Shown piece after piece: positions 48,801 through 61,303 of a stretch of DNA of 64,000 nucleotides. Source of the DNA: Brachionus manjavacas (taxonomy: Eukaryota; Rotifera; Eurotatoria; Ploima; Brachionidae). Below the pieces are notes generated by a model. That model was given only the letters and a program-made list of their open reading frames with translations. It was not told where the DNA came from and made no database searches. The stretch is taken from positions 353,499-417,498 of the forward strand of contig JAHQIY010000036.1 in assembly GCA_019054805.1 (NCBI GenBank), given 5' to 3'. The translations under genes were made by a program, and so were the position numbers. Numbering within the stretch: position 1 is the stretch's first letter; each line of letters starts with the position of its first letter.

Positions 48801-51800
48801 TTTCAAATAGGTTTTTTGCAATGAATTTTTCAAATTATGGAAAACCGAAGTTACCACTAGATAGATCTTGAAATTTATATGACTTTGGCTTTTTCAAATC
48901 AGAAAAAGGTCAAAGAATCGAAAAGTTATTCGCATGAGAAACTTGTAAGTGATTATCAATCACTGAGTTTTCAAATCACTGCAGAATGGTCAATTTTTTA
49001 GCTACGATAATGATTAATCGCTCAAATTCAAGAGCGCAAAAAGTTCTACATGATAAAATTTACTGGATTCCTAAAAGTTAAAAGGACAAGAAATTAGGCG
49101 ACTTCGAAAAAGAGCAAAAAACCCATTTTTTGACGTTTTTCAAATAGGTTTTTTGCAATGAATTTTTCAAATTATGGAAAACCGAAGTTACCACTAGATA
49201 GATCTTGAAATTTATATGACTTTGGCTTTTTCAAATCAGAAAAAGGTCAAAGAATCGAAAAGTTATTCGCATGAGAAACTTGTAAGTGATTATCAATCAC
49301 TGAGTTTTCAAATCACTGCAGAATGGTCAATTTTTTAGCTACGATAATGATTAATCGCTCAAATTCAAGAGCGCAAAAAGTTCTACATGATAAAATTTAC
49401 TGGATTCCTAAAAGTTAAAAGGACAAGAAATTAGGCGACTTCGAAAAAGAGCAAAAAACCCATTTTTTGACGTTTTTCAAATAGGTTTTTTGCAATGAAT
49501 TTTTCAAATTATGGAAAACCGAAGTTACCACTAGATAGATCTTGAAATTTATATGACTTTGGCTTTTTCAAATCAGAAAAAGGTCAAAGAATCGAAAAGT
49601 TATTCGCATGAGAAACTTGTAAGTGATTATCAATCACTGAGTTTTCAAATCACTGCAGAATGGTCAATTTTTTAGCTACGATAATGATTAATCGCTCAAA
49701 TTCAAGAGCGCAAAAAGTTCTACATGATAAAATTTACTGGATTCCTAAAAGTTAAAAGGACAAGAAATTAGGCGACTTCGAAAAAGAGCAAAAAACCCAT
49801 TTTTTGACGTTTTTCAAATAGGTTTTTTGCAATGAATTTTTCAAATTATGGAAAACCGAAGTTACCACTAGATAGATCTTGAAATTTATATGACTTTGGC
49901 TTTTTCAAATCAGAAAAAGGTCAAAGAATCGAAAAGTTATTCGCATGAGAAACTTGTAAGTGATTATCAATCACTGAGTTTTCAAATCACTGCAGAATGG
50001 TCAATTTTTTAGCTACGATAATGATTAATCGCTCAAATTCAAGAGCGCAAAAAGTTCTACATGATAAAATTTACTGGATTCCTAAAAGTTAAAAGGACAA
50101 GAAATTAGGCGACTTCGAAAAAGAGCAAAAAACCCATTTTTTGACGTTTTTCAAATAGGTTTTTTGCAATGAATTTTTCAAATTATGGAAAACCGAAGTT
50201 ACCACTAGATAGATCTTGAAATTTATATGACTTTGGCTTTTTCAAATCAGAAAAAGGTCAAAGAATCGAAAAGTTATTCGCATGAGAAACTTGTAAGTGA
50301 TTATCAATCACTGAGTTTTCAAATCACTGCAGAATGGTCAATTTTTTAGCTACGATAATGATTAATCGCTCAAATTCAAGAGCGCAAAAAGTTCTACATG
50401 ATAAAATTTACTGGATTCCTAAAAGTTAAAAGGACAAGAAATTAGGCGACTTCGAAAAAGAGCAAAAAACCCATTTTTTGACGTTTTTCAAATAGGTTTT
50501 TTGCAATGAATTTTTCAAATTATGGAAAACCGAAGTTACCACTAGATAGATCTTGAAATTTATATGACTTTGGCTTTTTCAAATCAGAAAAAGGTCAAAG
50601 AATCGAAAAGTTATTCGCATGAGAAACTTGTAAGTGATTATCAATCACTGAGTTTTCAAATCACTGCAGAATGGTCAATTTTTTAGCTACGATAATGATT
50701 AATCGCTCAAATTCAAGAGCGCAAAAAGTTCTACATGATAAAATTTACTGGATTCCTAAAAGTTAAAAGGACAAGAAATTAGGCGACTTCGAAAAAGAGC
50801 AAAAAACCCATTTTTTGACGTTTTTCAAATAGGTTTTTTGCAATGAATTTTTCAAATTATGGAAAACCGAAGTTACCACTAGATAGATCTTGAAATTTAT
50901 ATGACTTTGGCTTTTTCAAATCAGAAAAAGGTCAAAGAATCGAAAAGTTATTCGCATGAGAAACTTGTAAGTGATTATCAATCACTGAGTTTTCAAATCA
51001 CTGCAGAATGGTCAATTTTTTAGCTACGATAATGATTAATCGCTCAAATTCAAGAGCGCAAAAAGTTCTACATGATAAAATTTACTGGATTCCTAAAAGT
51101 TAAAAGGACAAGAAATTAGGCGACTTCGAAAAAGAGCAAAAAACCCATTTTTTGACGTTTTTCAAATAGGTTTTTTGCAATGAATTTTTCAAATTATGGA
51201 AAACCGAAGTTACCACTAGATAGATCTTGAAATTTATATGACTTTGGCTTTTTCAAATCAGAAAAAGGTCAAAGAATCGAAAAGTTATTCGCATGAGAAA
51301 CTTGTAAGTGATTATCAATCACTGAGTTTTCAAATCACTGCAGAATGGTCAATTTTTTAGCTACGATAATGATTAATCGCTCAAATTCAAGAGCGCAAAA
51401 AGTTCTACATGATAAAATTTACTGGATTCCTAAAAGTTAAAAGGACAAGAAATTAGGCGACTTCGAAAAAGAGCAAAAAACCCATTTTTTGACGTTTTTC
51501 AAATAGGTTTTTTGCAATGAATTTTTCAAATTATGGAAAACCGAAGTTACCACTAGATAGATCTTGAAATTTATATGACTTTGGCTTTTTCAAATCAGAA
51601 AAAGGTCAAAGAATCGAAAAGTTATTCGCATGAGAAACTTGTAAGTGATTATCAATCACTGAGTTTTCAAATCACTGCAGAATGGTCAATTTTTTAGCTA
51701 CGATAATGATTAATCGCTCAAATTCAAGAGCGCAAAAAGTTCTACATGATAAAATTTACTGGATTCCTAAAAGTTAAAAGGACAAGAAATTAGGCGACTT

Positions 51801-54124
51801 CGAAAAAGAGCAAAAAACCCATTTTTTGACGTTTTTCAAATAGGTTTTTTGCAATGAATTTTTCAAATTATGGAAAACCGAAGTTACCACTAGATAGATC
51901 TTGAAATTTATATGACTTTGGCTTTTTCAAATCAGAAAAAGGTCAAAGAATCGAAAAGTTATTCGCATGAGAAACTTGTAAGTGATTATCAATCACTGAG
52001 TTTTCAAATCACTGCAGAATGGTCAATTTTTTAGCTACGATAATGATTAATCGCTCAAATTCAAGAGCGCAAAAAGTTCTACATGATAAAATTTACTGGA
52101 TTCCTAAAAGTTAAAAGGACAAGAAATTAGGCGACTTCGAAAAAGAGCAAAAAACCCATTTTTTGACGTTTTTCAAATAGGTTTTTTGCAATGAATTTTT
52201 CAAATTATGGAAAACCGAAGTTACCACTAGATAGATCTTGAAATTTATATGACTTTGGCTTTTTCAAATCAGAAAAAGGTCAAAGAATCGAAAAGTTATT
52301 CGCATGAGAAACTTGTAAGTGATTATCAATCACTGAGTTTTCAAATCACTGCAGAATGGTCAATTTTTTAGCTACGATAATGATTAATCGCTCAAATTCA
52401 AGAGCGCAAAAAGTTCTACATGATAAAATTTACTGGATTCCTAAAAGTTAAAAGGACAAGAAATTAGGCGACTTCGAAAAAGAGCAAAAAACCCATTTTT
52501 TGACGTTTTTCAAATAGGTTTTTTGCAATGAATTTTTCAAATTATGGAAAACCGAAGTTACCACTAGATAGATCTTGAAATTTATATGACTTTGGCTTTT
52601 TCAAATCAGAAAAAGGTCAAAGAATCGAAAAGTTATTCGCATGAGAAACTTGTAAGTGATTATCAATCACTGAGTTTTCAAATCACTGCAGAATGGTCAA
52701 TTTTTTAGCTACGATAATGATTAATCGCTCAAATTCAAGAGCGCAAAAAGTTCTACATGATAAAATTTACTGGATTCCTAAAAGTTAAAAGGACAAGAAA
52801 TTAGGCGACTTCGAAAAAGAGCAAAAAACCCATTTTTTGACGTTTTTCAAATAGGTTTTTTGCAATGAATTTTTCAAATTATGGAAAACCGAAGTTACCA
52901 CTAGATAGATCTTGAAATTTATATGACTTTGGCTTTTTCAAATCAGAAAAAGGTCAAAGAATCGAAAAGTTATTCGCATGAGAAACTTGTAAGTGATTAT
53001 CAATCACTGAGTTTTCAAATCACTGCAGAATGGTCAATTTTTTAGCTACGATAATGATTAATCGCTCAAATTCAAGAGCGCAAAAAGTTCTACATGATAA
53101 AATTTACTGGATTCCTAAAAGTTAAAAGGACAAGAAATTAGGCGACTTCGAAAAAGAGCAAAAAACCCATTTTTTGACGTTTTTCAAATAGGTTTTTTGC
53201 AATGAATTTTTCAAATTATGGAAAACCGAAGTTACCACTAGATAGATCTTGAAATTTATATGACTTTGGCTTTTTCAAATCAGAAAAAGGTCAAAGAATC
53301 GAAAAGTTATTCGCATGAGAAACTTGTAAGTGATTATCAATCACTGAGTTTTCAAATCACTGCAGAATGGTCAATTTTTTAGCTACGATAATGATTAATC
53401 GCTCAAATTCAAGAGCGCAAAAAGTTCTACATGATAAAATTTACTGGATTCCTAAAAGTTAAAAGGACAAGAAATTAGGCGACTTCGAAAAAGAGCAAAA
53501 AACCCATTTTTTGACGTTTTTCAAATAGGTTTTTTGCAATGAATTTTTCAAATTATGGAAAACCGAAGTTACCACTAGATAGATCTTGAAATTTATATGA
53601 CTTTGGCTTTTTCAAATCAGAAAAAGGTCAAAGAATCGAAAAGTTATTCGCATGAGAAACTTGTAAGTGATTATCAATCACTGAGTTTTCAAATCACTGC
53701 AGAATGGTCAATTTTTTAGCTACGATAATGATTAATCGCTCAAATTCAAGAGCGCAAAAAGTTCTACATGATAAAATTTACTGGATTCCAAAAAGTTAAA
53801 AGGACAAGAAATTAGGCGACTTCGAAAAAGAGCAAAAAACCCATTTTTTGACGTTTTTCAAATAGGTTTTTTGCAATGAATTTTTCAAATTATGGAAAAC
53901 CGAAGTTACCACTAGATAGATCTTGAAATTTATATGACTTTGGCTTTTTCAAATCAGAAAAAGGTCAAAGAATCGAAAAGTTATTCGCATGAGAAACTTG
54001 TAAGTGATTATCAATCACTGAGTTTTCAAATCACTGCAGAATGGTCAATTTTTTAGCTACGATAATGATTAATCGCTCAAATTCAAGAGCGCAAAAAGTT
54101 CTACATGATAAAATTTACTGGATT

Positions 54125-56145
54125 CCAAAAAGTTAAAAGGACAAGAAATTAGGCGACTTCGAAAAAGAGCAAAAAACCCATTTTTTGACGTTTTTCAAAT
54201 AGGTTTTTGCAATGAATTTTTCAAATTATGGAAAACCGAAGTTACCACTAGATAGATCTTGAAATTTATATGACTTTGGCTTTTTCAAATCAGAAAAAGG
54301 TCAAAGAATCGAAAAGTTATTCGCATGAGAAACTTGTAAGTGATTATCAATCACTGAGTTTTCAAATCACTGCAGAATGGTCAATTTTTTAGCTACGATA
54401 ATGATTAATCGCTCAAATTCAAGAGCGCAAAAAGTTCTACATGATAAAATTTACTGGATTCCTAAAAGTTAAAAGGACAAGAAATTAGGCGACTTCGAAA
54501 AAGAGCAAAAAACCCATTTTTTGACGTTTTTCAAATAGGTTTTTTGCAATGAATTTTTCAAATTATGGAAAACCGAAGTTACCACTAGATAGATCTTGAA
54601 ATTTATATGACTTTGGCTTTTTCAAATCAGAAAAAGGTCAAAGAATCGAAAAGTTATTCGCATGAGAAACTTGTAAGTGATTATCAATCACTGAGTTTTC
54701 AAATCACTGCAGAATGGTCAATTTTTTAGCTACGATAATGATTAATCGCTCAAATTCAAGAGCGCAAAAAGTTCTACATGATAAAATTTACTGGATTCCT
54801 AAAAGTTAAAAGGACAAGAAATTAGGCGACTTCGAAAAAGAGCAAAAAACCCATTTTTTGACGTTTTTCAAATAGGTTTTTTGCAATGAATTTTTCAAAT
54901 TATGGAAAACCGAAGTTACCACTAGATAGATCTTGAAATTTATATGACTTTGGCTTTTTCAAATCAGAAAAAGGTCAAAGAATCGAAAAGTTATTCGCAT
55001 GAGAAACTTGTAAGTGATTATCAATCACTGAGTTTTCAAATCACTGCAGAATGGTCAATTTTTTAGCTACGATAATGATTAATCGCTCAAATTCAAGAGC
55101 GCAAAAAGTTCTACATGATAAAATTTACTGGATTCCAAAAAGTTAAAAGGACAAGAAATTAGGCGACTTCGAAAAAGAGCAAAAAACCCATTTTTTGACG
55201 TTTTTCAAATAGGTTTTTGCAATGAATTTTTCAAATTATGGAAAACCGAAGTTACCACTAGATAGATCTTGAAATTTATATGACTTTGGCTTTTTCAAAT
55301 CAGAAAAAGGTCAAAGAATCGAAAAGTTATTCGCATGAGAAACTTGTAAGTGATTATCAATCACTGAGTTTTCAAATCACTGCAGAATGGTCAATTTTTT
55401 AGCTACGATAATGATTAATCGCTCAAATTCAAGAGCGCAAAAAGTTCTACATGATAAAATTTACTGGATTCCTAAAAGTTAAAAGGACAAGAAATTAGGC
55501 GACTTCGAAAAAGAGCAAAAAACCCATTTTTTGACGTTTTTCAAATAGGTTTTTTGCAATGAATTTTTCAAATTATGGAAAACCGAAGTTACCACTAGAT
55601 AGATCTTGAAATTTATATGACTTTGGCTTTTTCAAATCAGAAAAAGGTCAAAGAATCGAAAAGTTATTCGCATGAGAAACTTGTAAGTGATTATCAATCA
55701 CTGAGTTTTCAAATCACTGCAGAATGGTCAATTTTTTAGCTACGATAATGATTAATCGCTCAAATTCAAGAGCGCAAAAAGTTCTACATGATAAAATTTA
55801 CTGGATTCCTAAAAGTTAAAAGGACAAGAAATTAGGCGACTTCGAAAAAGAGCAAAAAACCCATTTTTTGACGTTTTTCAAATAGGTTTTTTGCAATGAA
55901 TTTTTCAAATTATGGAAAACCGAAGTTACCACTAGATAGATCTTGAAATTTATATGACTTTGGCTTTTTCAAATCAGAAAAAGGTCAAAGAATCGAAAAG
56001 TTATTCGCATGAGAAACTTGTAAGTGATTATCAATCACTGAGTTTTCAAATCACTGCAGAATGGTCAATTTTTTAGCTACGATAATGATTAATCGCTCAA
56101 ATTCAAGAGCGCAAAAAGTTCTACATGATAAAATTTACTGGATTC
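54125..56145 (+). repeat. Two copies of a three-monomer higher-order block
   Basis: CCAAAAAGTT in place of the common CCTAAAAGTT, coupled with a five-T run (AGGTTTTTGC), occurs at 54,125/54,201 and again at 55,135/55,211, spacing 1,010 bp. The intervening two monomers in each block are of the common type. Confidence 0.65.
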
Positions 56146-59100
56146 CAAAAAGTTAAAAGGACAAGAAATTAGGCGACTTCGAAAAAGAGCAAAAAACCCA
56201 TTTTTTGACGTTTTTCAAATAGGTTTTTTGCAATGAATTTTTCAAATTATGGAAAACCGAAGTTACCACTAGATAGATCTTGAAATTTATATGACTTTGG
56301 CTTTTTCAAATCAGAAAAAGGTCAAAGAATCGAAAAGTTATTCGCATGAGAAACTTGTAAGTGATTATCAATCACTGAGTTTTCAAATCACTGCAGAATG
56401 GTCAATTTTTTAGCTACGATAATGATTAATCGCTCAAATTCAAGAGCGCAAAAAGTTCTACATGATAAAATTTACTGGATTCCTAAAAGTTAAAAGGACA
56501 AGAAATTAGGCGACTTCGAAAAAGAGCAAAAAACCCATTTTTTGACGTTTTTCAAATAGGTTTTTTGCAATGAATTTTTCAAATTATGGAAAACCGAAGT
56601 TACCACTAGATAGATCTTGAAATTTATATGACTTTGGCTTTTTCAAATCAGAAAAAGGTCAAAGAATCGAAAAGTTATTCGCATGAGAAACTTGTAAGTG
56701 ATTATCAATCACTGAGTTTTCAAATCACTGCAGAATGGTCAATTTTTTAGCTACGATAATGATTAATCGCTCAAATTCAAGAGCGCAAAAAGTTCTACAT
56801 GATAAAATTTACTGGATTCCTAAAAGTTAAAAGGACAAGAAATTAGGCGACTTCGAAAAAGAGCAAAAAACCCATTTTTTGACGTTTTTCAAATAGGTTT
56901 TTTGCAATGAATTTTTCAAATTATGGAAAACCGAAGTTACCACTAGATAGATCTTGAAATTTATATGACTTTGGCTTTTTCAAATCAGAAAAAGGTCAAA
57001 GAATCGAAAAGTTATTCGCATGAGAAACTTGTAAGTGATTATCAATCACTGAGTTTTCAAATCACTGCAGAATGGTCAATTTTTTAGCTACGATAATGAT
57101 TAATCGCTCAAATTCAAGAGCGCAAAAAGTTCTACATGATAAAATTTACTGGATTCCTAAAAGTTAAAAGGACAAGAAATTAGGCGACTTCGAAAAAGAG
57201 CAATAACCCATTTTTTGACGTTTTTCAAATAGGTTTTTGCAATGAATTTTTCAAATTATGGAAAACCGAAGTTACCACTAGATAGATCTTGAAATTTATA
57301 TGACTTTGGCTTTTTCAAATCAGAAAAAGGTCAAAGAATCGAAAAGTTATTCGCATGAGAAACTTGTAAGTGATTATCAATCACTGAGTTTTCAAATCAC
57401 TGCAGAATGGTCAATTTTTTAGCTACGATAATGATTAATCGCTCAAATTCAAGAGCGCAAAAAGTTCTACATGATAAAATTTACTGGATTCCTAAAAGTT
57501 AAAAGGACAAGAAATTAGGCGACTTCGAAAAAGAGCAAAAAACCCATTTTTTGACGTTTTTCAAATAGGTTTTTTGCAATGAATTTTTCAAATTATGGAA
57601 AACCGAAGTTACCACTAGATAGATCTTGAAATTTATATGACTTTGGCTTTTTCAAATCAGAAAAAGGTCAAAGAATCGAAAAGTTATTCGCATGAGAAAC
57701 TTGTAAGTGATTATCAATCACTGAGTTTTCAAATCACTGCAGAATGGTCAATTTTTTAGCTACGATAATGATTAATCGCTCAAATTCAAGAGCGCAAAAA
57801 GTTCTACATGATAAAATTTACTGGATTCCAAAAAGTTAAAAGGACAAGAAATTAGGCGACTTCGAAAAAGAGCAAAAAACCCATTTTTTGACGTTTTTCA
57901 AATAGGTTTTTTGCAATGAATTTTTCAAATTATGGAAAACCGAAGTTACCACTAGATAGATCTTGAAATTTATATGACTTTGGCTTTTTCAAATCAGAAA
58001 AAGGTCAAAGAATCGAAAAGTTATTCGCATGAGAAACTTGTAAGTGATTATCAATCACTGAGTTTTCAAATCACTGCAGAATGGTCAATTTTTTAGCTAC
58101 GATAATGATTAATCGCTCAAATTCAAGAGCGCAAAAAGTTCTACATGATAAAATTTACTGGATTCCAAAAAGTTAAAAGGACAAGAAATTAGGCGACTTC
58201 GAAAAAGAGCAAAAAACCCATTTTTTGACGTTTTTCAAATAGGTTTTTTGCAATGAATTTTTCAAATTATGGAAAACCGAAGTTACCACTAGATAGATCT
58301 TGAAATTTATATGACTTTGGCTTTTTCAAATCAGAAAAAGGTCAAAGAATCGAAAAGTTATTCGCATGAGAAACTTGTAAGTGATTATCAATCACTGAGT
58401 TTTCAAATCACTGCAGAATGGTCAATTTTTTAGCTACGATAATGATTAATCGCTCAAATTCAAGAGCGCAAAAAGTTCTACATGATAAAATTTACTGGAT
58501 TCCTAAAAGTTAAAAGGACAAGAAATTAGGCGACTTCGAAAAAGAGCAAAAAACCCATTTTTTGACGTTTTTCAAATAGGTTTTTTGCAATGAATTTTTC
58601 AAATTATGGAAAACCGAAGTTACCACTAGATAGATCTTGAAATTTATATGACTTTGGCTTTTTCAAATCAGAAAAAGGTCAAAGAATCGAAAAGTTATTC
58701 GCATGAGAAACTTGTAAGTGATTATCAATCACTGAGTTTTCAAATCACTGCAGAATGGTCAATTTTTTAGCTACGATAATGATTAATCGCTCAAATTCAA
58801 GAGCGCAAAAAGTTCTACATGATAAAATTTACTGGATTCCTAAAAGTTAAAAGGACAAGAAATTAGGCGACTTCGAAAAAGAGCAAAAAACCCATTTTTT
58901 GACGTTTTTCAAATAGGTTTTTTGCAATGAATTTTTCAAATTATGGAAAACCGAAGTTACCACTAGATAGATCTTGAAATTTATATGACTTTGGCTTTTT
59001 CAAATCAGAAAAAGGTCAAAGAATCGAAAAGTTATTCGCATGAGAAACTTGTAAGTGATTATCAATCACTGAGTTTTCAAATCACTGCAGAATGGTCAAT

Positions 59101-60291
59101 TTTTTAGCTACGATAATGATTAATCGCTCAAATTCAAGAGCGCAAAAAGTTCTACATGATAAAATTTACTGGATTCCTAAAAGTTAAAAGGACAAGAAAT
59201 TAGGCGACTTCGAAAAAGAGCAAAAAACCCATTTTTTGACGTTTTTCAAATAGGTTTTTTGCAATGAATTTTTCAAATTATGGAAAACCGAAGTTACCAC
59301 TAGATAGATCTTGAAATTTATATGACTTTGGCTTTTTCAAATCAGAAAAAGGTCAAAGAATCGAAAAGTTATTCGCATGAGAAACTTGTAAGTGATTATC
59401 AATCACTGAGTTTTCAAATCACTGCAGAATGGTCAATTTTTTAGCTACGATAATGATTAATCGCTCAAATTCAAGAGCGCAAAAAGTTCTACATGATAAA
59501 ATTTACTGGATTCCTAAAAGTTAAAAGGACAAGAAATTAGGCGACTTCGAAAAAGAGCAAAAAACCCATTTTTTGACGTTTTTCAAATAGGTTTTTTGCA
59601 ATGAATTTTTCAAATTATGGAAAACCGAAGTTACCACTAGATAGATCTTGAAATTTATATGACTTTGGCTTTTTCAAATCAGAAAAAGGTCAAAGAATCG
59701 AAAAGTTATTCGCATGAGAAACTTGTAAGTGATTATCAATCACTGAGTTTTCAAATCACTGCAGAATGGTCAATTTTTTAGCTACGATAATGATTAATCG
59801 CTCAAATTCAAGAGCGCAAAAAGTTCTACATGATAAAATTTACTGGATTCCAAAAAGTTAAAAGGACAAGAAATTAGGCGACTTCGAAAAAGAGCAAAAA
59901 ACCCATTTTTTGACGTTTTTCAAATAGGTTTTTTGCAATGAATTTTTCAAATTATGGAAAACCGAAGTTACCACTAGATAGATCTTGAAATTTATATGAC
60001 TTTGGCTTTTTCAAATCAGAAAAAGGTCAAAGAATCGAAAAGTTATTCGCATGAGAAACTTGTAAGTGATTATCAATCACTGAGTTTTCAAATCACTGCA
60101 GAATGGTCAATTTTTTAGCTACGATAATGATTAATCGCTCAAATTCAAGAGCGCAAAAAGTTCTACATGATAAAATTTACTGGATTCCTAAAAGTTAAAA
60201 GGACAAGAAATTAGGCGACTTCGAAAAAGAGCAAAAAACCCATTTTTTGACGTTTTTCAAATAGGTTTTTTGCAATGAATTTTTCAAATTA

Positions 60292-61303
60292 CGGAAAACC
60301 GAAGTTACCACTAGATAGATCTTGAAATTTATATGACTTTGGCTTTTTCAAATCAGAAAAAGGTCAAAGAATCGAAAAGTTATTCGCATGAGAAACTTGT
60401 AAGTGATTATCAATCACTGAGTTTTCAAATCACTGCAGAATGGTCAATTTTTTAGCTACGATAATGATTAATCGCTCAAATTCAAGAGCGCAAAAAGTTC
60501 TACATGATAAAATTTACTGGATTCCTAAAAGTTAAAAGGACAAGAAATTAGGCGACTTCGAAAAAGAGCAAAAAACCCATTTTTTGACGTTTTTCAAATA
60601 GGTTTTTTGCAATGAATTTTTCAAATTATGGAAAACCGAAGTTACCACTAGATAGATCTTGAAATTTATATGACTTTGGCTTTTTCAAATCAGAAAAAGG
60701 TCAAAGAATCGAAAAGTTATTCGCATGAGAAACTTGTAAGTGATTATCAATCACTGAGTTTTCAAATCACTGCAGAATGGTCAATTTTTTAGCTACGATA
60801 ATGATTAATCGCTCAAATTCAAGAGCGCAAAAAGTTCTACATGATAAAATTTACTGGATTCCAAAAAGTTAAAAGGACAAGAAATTAGGCGACTTCGAAA
60901 AAGAGCAAAAAACCCATTTTTTGACGTTTTTCAAATAGGTTTTTTGCAATGAATTTTTCAAATTATGGAAAACCGAAGTTACCACTAGATAGATCTTGAA
61001 ATTTATATGACTTTGGCTTTTTCAAATCAGAAAAAGGTCAAAGAATCGAAAAGTTATTCGCATGAGAAACTTGTAAGTGATTATCAATCACTGAGTTTTC
61101 AAATCACTGCAGAATGGTCAATTTTTTAGCTACGATAATGATTAATCGCTCAAATTCAAGAGCGCAAAAAGTTCTACATGATAAAATTTACTGGATTCCA
61201 AAAAGTTAAAAGGACAAGAAATTAGGCGACTTCGAAAAAGAGCAAAAAACCCATTTTTTGACGTTTTTCAAATAGGTTTTTTGCAATGAATTTTTCAAAT
61301 TAC
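60292..61303 (+). repeat. Three-monomer spacing of the TTACGG variant
   Basis: A T-to-C change giving AATTACGG occurs at 60,292 and 61,303 (1,011 bp) and once more at 63,999, eight monomers later, at the window edge. Confidence 0.7.
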